Source of the DNA: Guyanagaster necrorhizus
Taxonomy: Eukaryota > Basidiomycota > Agaricomycetes > Agaricales > Physalacriaceae
Assembly: GCF_019112545.1 (NCBI RefSeq)
Contig: NW_025064880.1
Span: 1,245,719-1,309,718 of the forward strand
Length of the DNA stretch: 64,000 nucleotides
Direction: 5' to 3'
In this document: positions 59,935 to 64,000 of the stretch, in pieces
How positions within the stretch are numbered: the stretch's first letter is position 1
How the letters are laid out: the number at the start of each line of letters is the position of its first letter
Made by a program: the position numbers and the translations under genes
Notes under the pieces: model-generated
Seen by the model: only the letters and a program-made list of their open reading frames with translations
Database searches by the model: none
Told to the model about the DNA's origin: nothing

Positions 59935-62337
59935 AGGCAGATGTGGCTATGCCCTTCTGCCCACCAACCGGCAGTCTCCGCCGCCGGTAATCTAGTCACA
60001 CTGAGATGCCCCAGGTACTTATCTTCCGCATTTCACGCGTGAATTTTACCCGGTACATAATGCGGATGCGGATACGCTTGCACATTTTCAGTGCGTGTTT
60101 TAACTATACATGTCCGAGTAACCACGAACGCCTAAAATTAATTGGAGCATAATTTTCATTTACGAAAAGGACAACACGCTGGCGCTAGCCCGAAAGTGTG
60201 AAAAAGCGTGATGATGATGATAGCCGGCCGGGTAAAGCCGCAATTGATGCAAATTTCATTTTATACGGACAAAAAGTGTGAAGGGAGAAGATCAGGTAAA
60301 ATTTCTTACGCACACAACTGTTCTTGTTAGTACTTCGGTAAGAATCAAAGATAGGCTGGATTGATCGAACGCAGAGCAGAGTTCTGTACTTTGGTCGATA
60401 CGCGTAACAGAACCGTTCATGTCCAAGCTCGTAACCTAGCAATAAAGCACAGAAGCTCTCGAGCCGCAGACGTGCAGTGGCGCAGAATGAACCCTGCTTA
60501 TCCCAAATTCGAGCATAGCCACCGGTCCCTGATCGATCCTCCCAGTCCCAGACGCGCCACACTCGACTCGATTAATCTGCAGATTCCCCCCAATCGTCCT
60601 AGTACACGACTGGCAAGGGGCTCTGCATGCAACCAGACTTTCCATCGTGGAAGAAAATTTTCGCGGATATGGAAGCGTTGTTTTGATTGAGGAATCCATA
60701 ACGTTTCTCAGGTGCGCCTCAGCTAGCAATTCACATTTAATTACTTGCTGTTTCCGGGGTGGGGGGGGGCCTGACACATTGCATAATGAACGACCTCCGT
60801 TGGCATAGAACCGTACCCTGACCGTGGAGAATACGCCACATGAAGGGAGATCCCCGGATTTTATTTCATTGATCATGATGGAAACACATCGCTTGTCCTC
60901 GAACGACAATCCTCTGTACCATACTTACGCATTACGACAAGCTCTGCCGGTACCCTGGAACTTTGGTAACTTCTTTAGGCGATGATCGCAGGGTTGCGCA
61001 GGATCAGGATTTAATGAGGCCAGGAATTCGAGAACAACTCCGGCGTTCAGCGTAGTTTTGATTTGGAAACCGTGACAGCCTTACATAGTGCTTTTCCCGG
61101 CGCCCTCGTACAATAGAGGGTGGCAATGAAAAACTGTCATCCCATCACGCCACTTGTCATGAACGCAGCAGCACCACATCCCATTTCCGCGCCGGGATAG
61201 CACGAAAATGTTCATTATTATATACATGATACACGCCTATCTCAGATTGATATCACGTTGTTCCCTCGAACCTGATCGTGGATATCGTTAGTTCCCGGAG
61301 GTTGCCGACGCTTTAAGAGGAAAACACTGAGAATACCGTGTTCTCATCTTCCGAGGTCCACGCGTCTAAGGGTAGCACTAAACTCTCTTTCCGTATCCCA
61401 CTGGGGATCCCATGGACTTGTCCGTGATTCTGAACCTAGATTCATTGTGGACTCATTGCAGGCGCGCGCAGTAGCAGCATATTCTTAACCCGACAAGGGG
61501 ATCGGGCCAGGGGTAATCACTGCCGACTAGACTCGGATCCAGAGGGACTACTCCTGGAAAACATCCAGTCCAACGTCTTCCGTTATCTTTGACTTGGAAT
61601 CATATCACCCGTCCCCATCTTTACGCGGAATGTTGAGACGCCGACTAGGCCGTAACAGAAGACAGGAGAAGACACACTGCGGAAAGCAAGATTTTGTTCA
61701 AAATACCTGAAACAGGACACGGCACCATTTCACACATTGACCGACGTCAAGAACTACCGTACGAGAAGACCGCCGGTGACCTTGAGACCGGCTGAGAAAG
61801 GAAGGATCAGACTTTGAGTTGGGCAATTTGATATCTGAATTCAACAGAATAAGAAACCAAAAAGGTTGTCCAGCTATAATAACCCATTCAATCCAAGGAA
61901 GGGTGTACAAGTACAGCGCGACGTACGCCGGGATATCAACAGCCATGTGGACCGAAGTAGGCGTGCGTATAGCACAAGTCTCGAGCACGACAAAAATGGC
62001 CCAGTGATAGAAGAATCAGTACGTTTACCGATGATAAGTTCTCGATTGATAGTACCGTATTAACTCCCAGGACTATCCACTTGACCGCGAAGATATAAAA
62101 AGCCATTGGTGCATCGGTCCGCACATACGACCATATGGAATAACAGAACTTGACTTGACATGGCGGAGATATCTCAAGTCACGAAGTCTCTCGTGCGGCT
62201 TAAGTGGGTTCTTAGCTTCATTCTTGGGTGAAAAAGGTATGAATAGACTGATGGTGATTCTAGTGGCAAAAGAATGTTATTGGATACTACTCTCAAACGT
62301 GCACATACTCACAAAAAATATAGAGTATCCTCATGCT
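59935..62337. other. Long intergenic tract (2.4 kb) without a supported gene
   Basis: Upstream of the cyclin gene and 3' of the RS-repeat gene. Frames such as 60185-60562 (-), 60436-60909 (-) and 61698-61988 (-) lack motifs and splice continuity. A G run lies near 60758-60769. The first part must hold the cyclin promoter. Confidence 0.4.
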
Positions 62338-64000
62338 CTAACTCATGGATGCATCAGTTGGAATCACATCGTCTTCAACGAAATCGATACCCAAGCACCC
62401 TATCTTCGCCTTCTTGAGTAACTTCTCCGCAACTTTCCTTCTCGACTCCGCCGCTACCAGCTCCAACTTGGCCATTTCAAGCTCATGTTCAGCTCTTCTC
62501 CGTCCACGCGAAAAGGTGACATTCTCAAGGACACGGTTGCCGCGTAGATTATGAAGGTGTTTGATCTACAAGCAAGGATCAGTTTCTCTTGGCTCGATAT
62601 AAGCGGGGACGAAACGATTACCTGTTGCTCATAATTGGGCTCCGAGTACGGCTTGAAATAAACCGGGATGACAGGTAGTAACTGGTTTGGGGACGAAGGT
62701 GCTTGGTTCCATGCCACTGGAGTCGCCGGTGTGCTCCCTCCAGCGAAACCGTCTCGCGTTGATTGCGAATATCCGTAGCCGCGACCGCGAGGCGCACCTG
62801 CCCGACCTCGTCCACGACCTCGCCCGCGCGACGAGTCGCGATCAAAGTTGCGCGGTCCTAAAGGAAGTTGCTCGCGTTCGTAACCGCGAGGCTGACGAGG
62901 CGGCGAGTCGGCGCGTACTGTTTGCTGGGGAGGAGAGGCTTGGGGTACAGGCGATGACCGGTGAGGCGGAGGGGAATCTGGACGTCGCACAGGTGATACT
63001 GCGCGAGGTGCAGGTGACGGTATATGATGAGAAGGTGAACGTGACCGTCGTTGAGGTGAAGCTGGGCGACGCCGAGGTGATGAAACACGATGTTGTGGTG
63101 AAGAGTTGCGGCGTTGTGGTGATGGAATGCGACGCTGAGGTGAATGAGCACGCCGCGGAGGTGAAGGATCCCAGCGCTGGGGTGACGGAGCCCGCCGTGG
63201 AGAAGGAGGCCAACGCTGAGGTGAGTAACGGCGCTGAGGCGAAGGAGGCCAACGTTGAGGAGAACGACGAGGCGGCGACGACCTCCGACTGGGAGAGTGA
63301 AGCCGCCACGAAGGTGAAGGCCGACGCGAAGGTGACACCGGACGACGTGGAGGCGATATAGGCCGAGGATAGGGTGAATAAGGTCTTCGGATTGGAGAAG
63401 GCGGTCTGCGTGGTAGACTTGGTGGTGGTGATCGTCGGCGCGGTGGTGAATAACGATGCAGGGGCGGCGGCGGTGATCTGGATCTTCTGTAACGAGAGGA
63501 AGGTCCAGAATGTGGTGACCGTCGTGGCGGCAGTGGCGAACGTGAAGACCGTCGATACGGCGGCGGTGAACGTGAAGGTTTTCGTGGAGGGGAAGTCATA
63601 TGAGGCGGCGGCGACCGTTCCTTCTCCCTCGGAGGGGACTTTTCTCTTTCACCCTCTTCCATCTCTTGTGAATTGTTAGCCTGTAACTCGTTTTCTTGCT
63701 TTGTCTCAGCATCGACGTCCATCTTGGCCCCATTTTCTCTTTTGACCGCGTCTTTTTCTGAATTGAGTGTCGGTGCAACATCGGTATCCATGTGAATGTC
63801 ATATTTGTCATCCATCTGTGGCTCCTTCTCATGTACTGCATCCTTTAAGGGTGTAGGAGACCGTCGAGGCGGTGGTAGATCTCCCAGATGATTTTCAAAG
63901 CGACGTGGTGTATCATATCTTGAGTTGTACCGTCGTGGGGATGCACCATATCGGCTGCGAGGTGGTGATTCACGTTCGTACCTTCCACGAGAAGGTCCAG
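62338..64000 (-). CDS. Arg/Ser/Pro-repeat (RS) protein, partial, 5' end beyond window
   Basis: The frame stays open to base 64000, so the N-terminus is missing; the ATG at 63815 (MDDKYDIHMDTDV) is internal. After an acidic part come about 25 imperfect units of the form SPPRR, SPQRR or PSPRR (about 62930-63630). An RGG-like block follows (SRGRGRGRGRAGAPRGRGYG), then PVIPVYFKPYSEPNYEQQ. A 56-base intron (62566-62621) leads to the last exon, IKHLHNLRGNRVLENVTFSR and a coiled helix ELEMAKLELVAAESRRKVAE, ending TDASMS at 62338. The composition resembles splicing-related SR proteins, but no RRM is visible in the part present. A nuclear RNA-processing role is an inference. The strong plus-strand frame at 62687-63361 is the shadow of this repeat. 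Confidence 0.82.

Noticed and set aside
62687..63361. Long plus-strand ORF of 224 codons
   Set aside because: Shadow of the SPxRR repeats on the minus strand; composition is Val/Glu/Ala driven by the complementary repeat and it has no domain.
1..64000. CRISPR arrays, bacterial operons, rRNA genes, retrotransposon polyproteins
   Set aside because: No regular spaced repeats, no Shine-Dalgarno layout, no reverse transcriptase or integrase motifs were seen on either strand.

Overview
This window is nuclear DNA of a filamentous basidiomycete, most likely an agaricomycete. The evidence is dense genes on both strands, many introns of about 45-70 bases with GT...AG ends, several very short exons, and a eukaryotic gene set with fungal-only members (Qcr10, Zn2Cys6 regulator, fungal zinc-ribbon-15 protein). 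There are no operons, CRISPR arrays, rRNA genes or convincing tRNA genes. All calls rest on reading translations and splice sites by eye; no database search was run.

Layout: 1-4810 (-) Sec7 ARF-GEF of the Gea/GBF1 family, 3' end off the window; 4935-6931 (+) Pfs2 mRNA 3'-end factor; 7266-8488 (-) 3-hydroxyisobutyrate dehydrogenase; 9145-10709 (+) arrestin-like protein; 10710-14411 gene-poor tract with a MITE-like inverted repeat; 14412-16178 (+) NAD-binding SDR-like protein; 16816-17171 (+) small unrecognised gene; 18366-19906 (-) WD40 protein; 20055-21418 (+) Tfb3/MAT1 of TFIIH; 21699-23207 (-) C78 (ZUFSP-type) peptidase; 23408-24656 (+) proteasome alpha subunit Pre6/PSMA7; 25281-27780 (+) allantoate-permease-type transporter; 27939-30769 (-) long-chain acyl-CoA synthetase; 32237-32782 (-) zinc-ribbon-15 protein; 35783-38876 (-) Zn2Cys6 regulator; 40156-42272 (-) Nop16; 42491-42880 (+) Qcr10; 43297-44695 (-) HAD-like hydrolase; 45968-47038 (-) penta-EF-hand protein; 49197-50298 (+) Ypt1/Rab1; 50795-54799 and 55256-58896 (+) two tandem Argonautes; 59023-59928 (-) cyclin of the K/L type; 62338-64000 (-) RS-repeat protein, 5' end off the window.

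Most genes are housekeeping and unrelated in function. Several pairs are divergent with 120-260 bases between start codons (Gea/Pfs2, WD40/Tfb3, C78 peptidase/Pre6, Nop16/Qcr10), so they probably share promoters. The most interesting block is 50.8-58.9 kb: two Argonaute paralogues in direct tandem, both with a complete DEDH slicer tetrad, sharing intron positions including an identical 8-base micro-exon, but differing at the N-terminus and in the 5'-phosphate pocket. This looks like a duplicated and diverging RNA-silencing effector locus.
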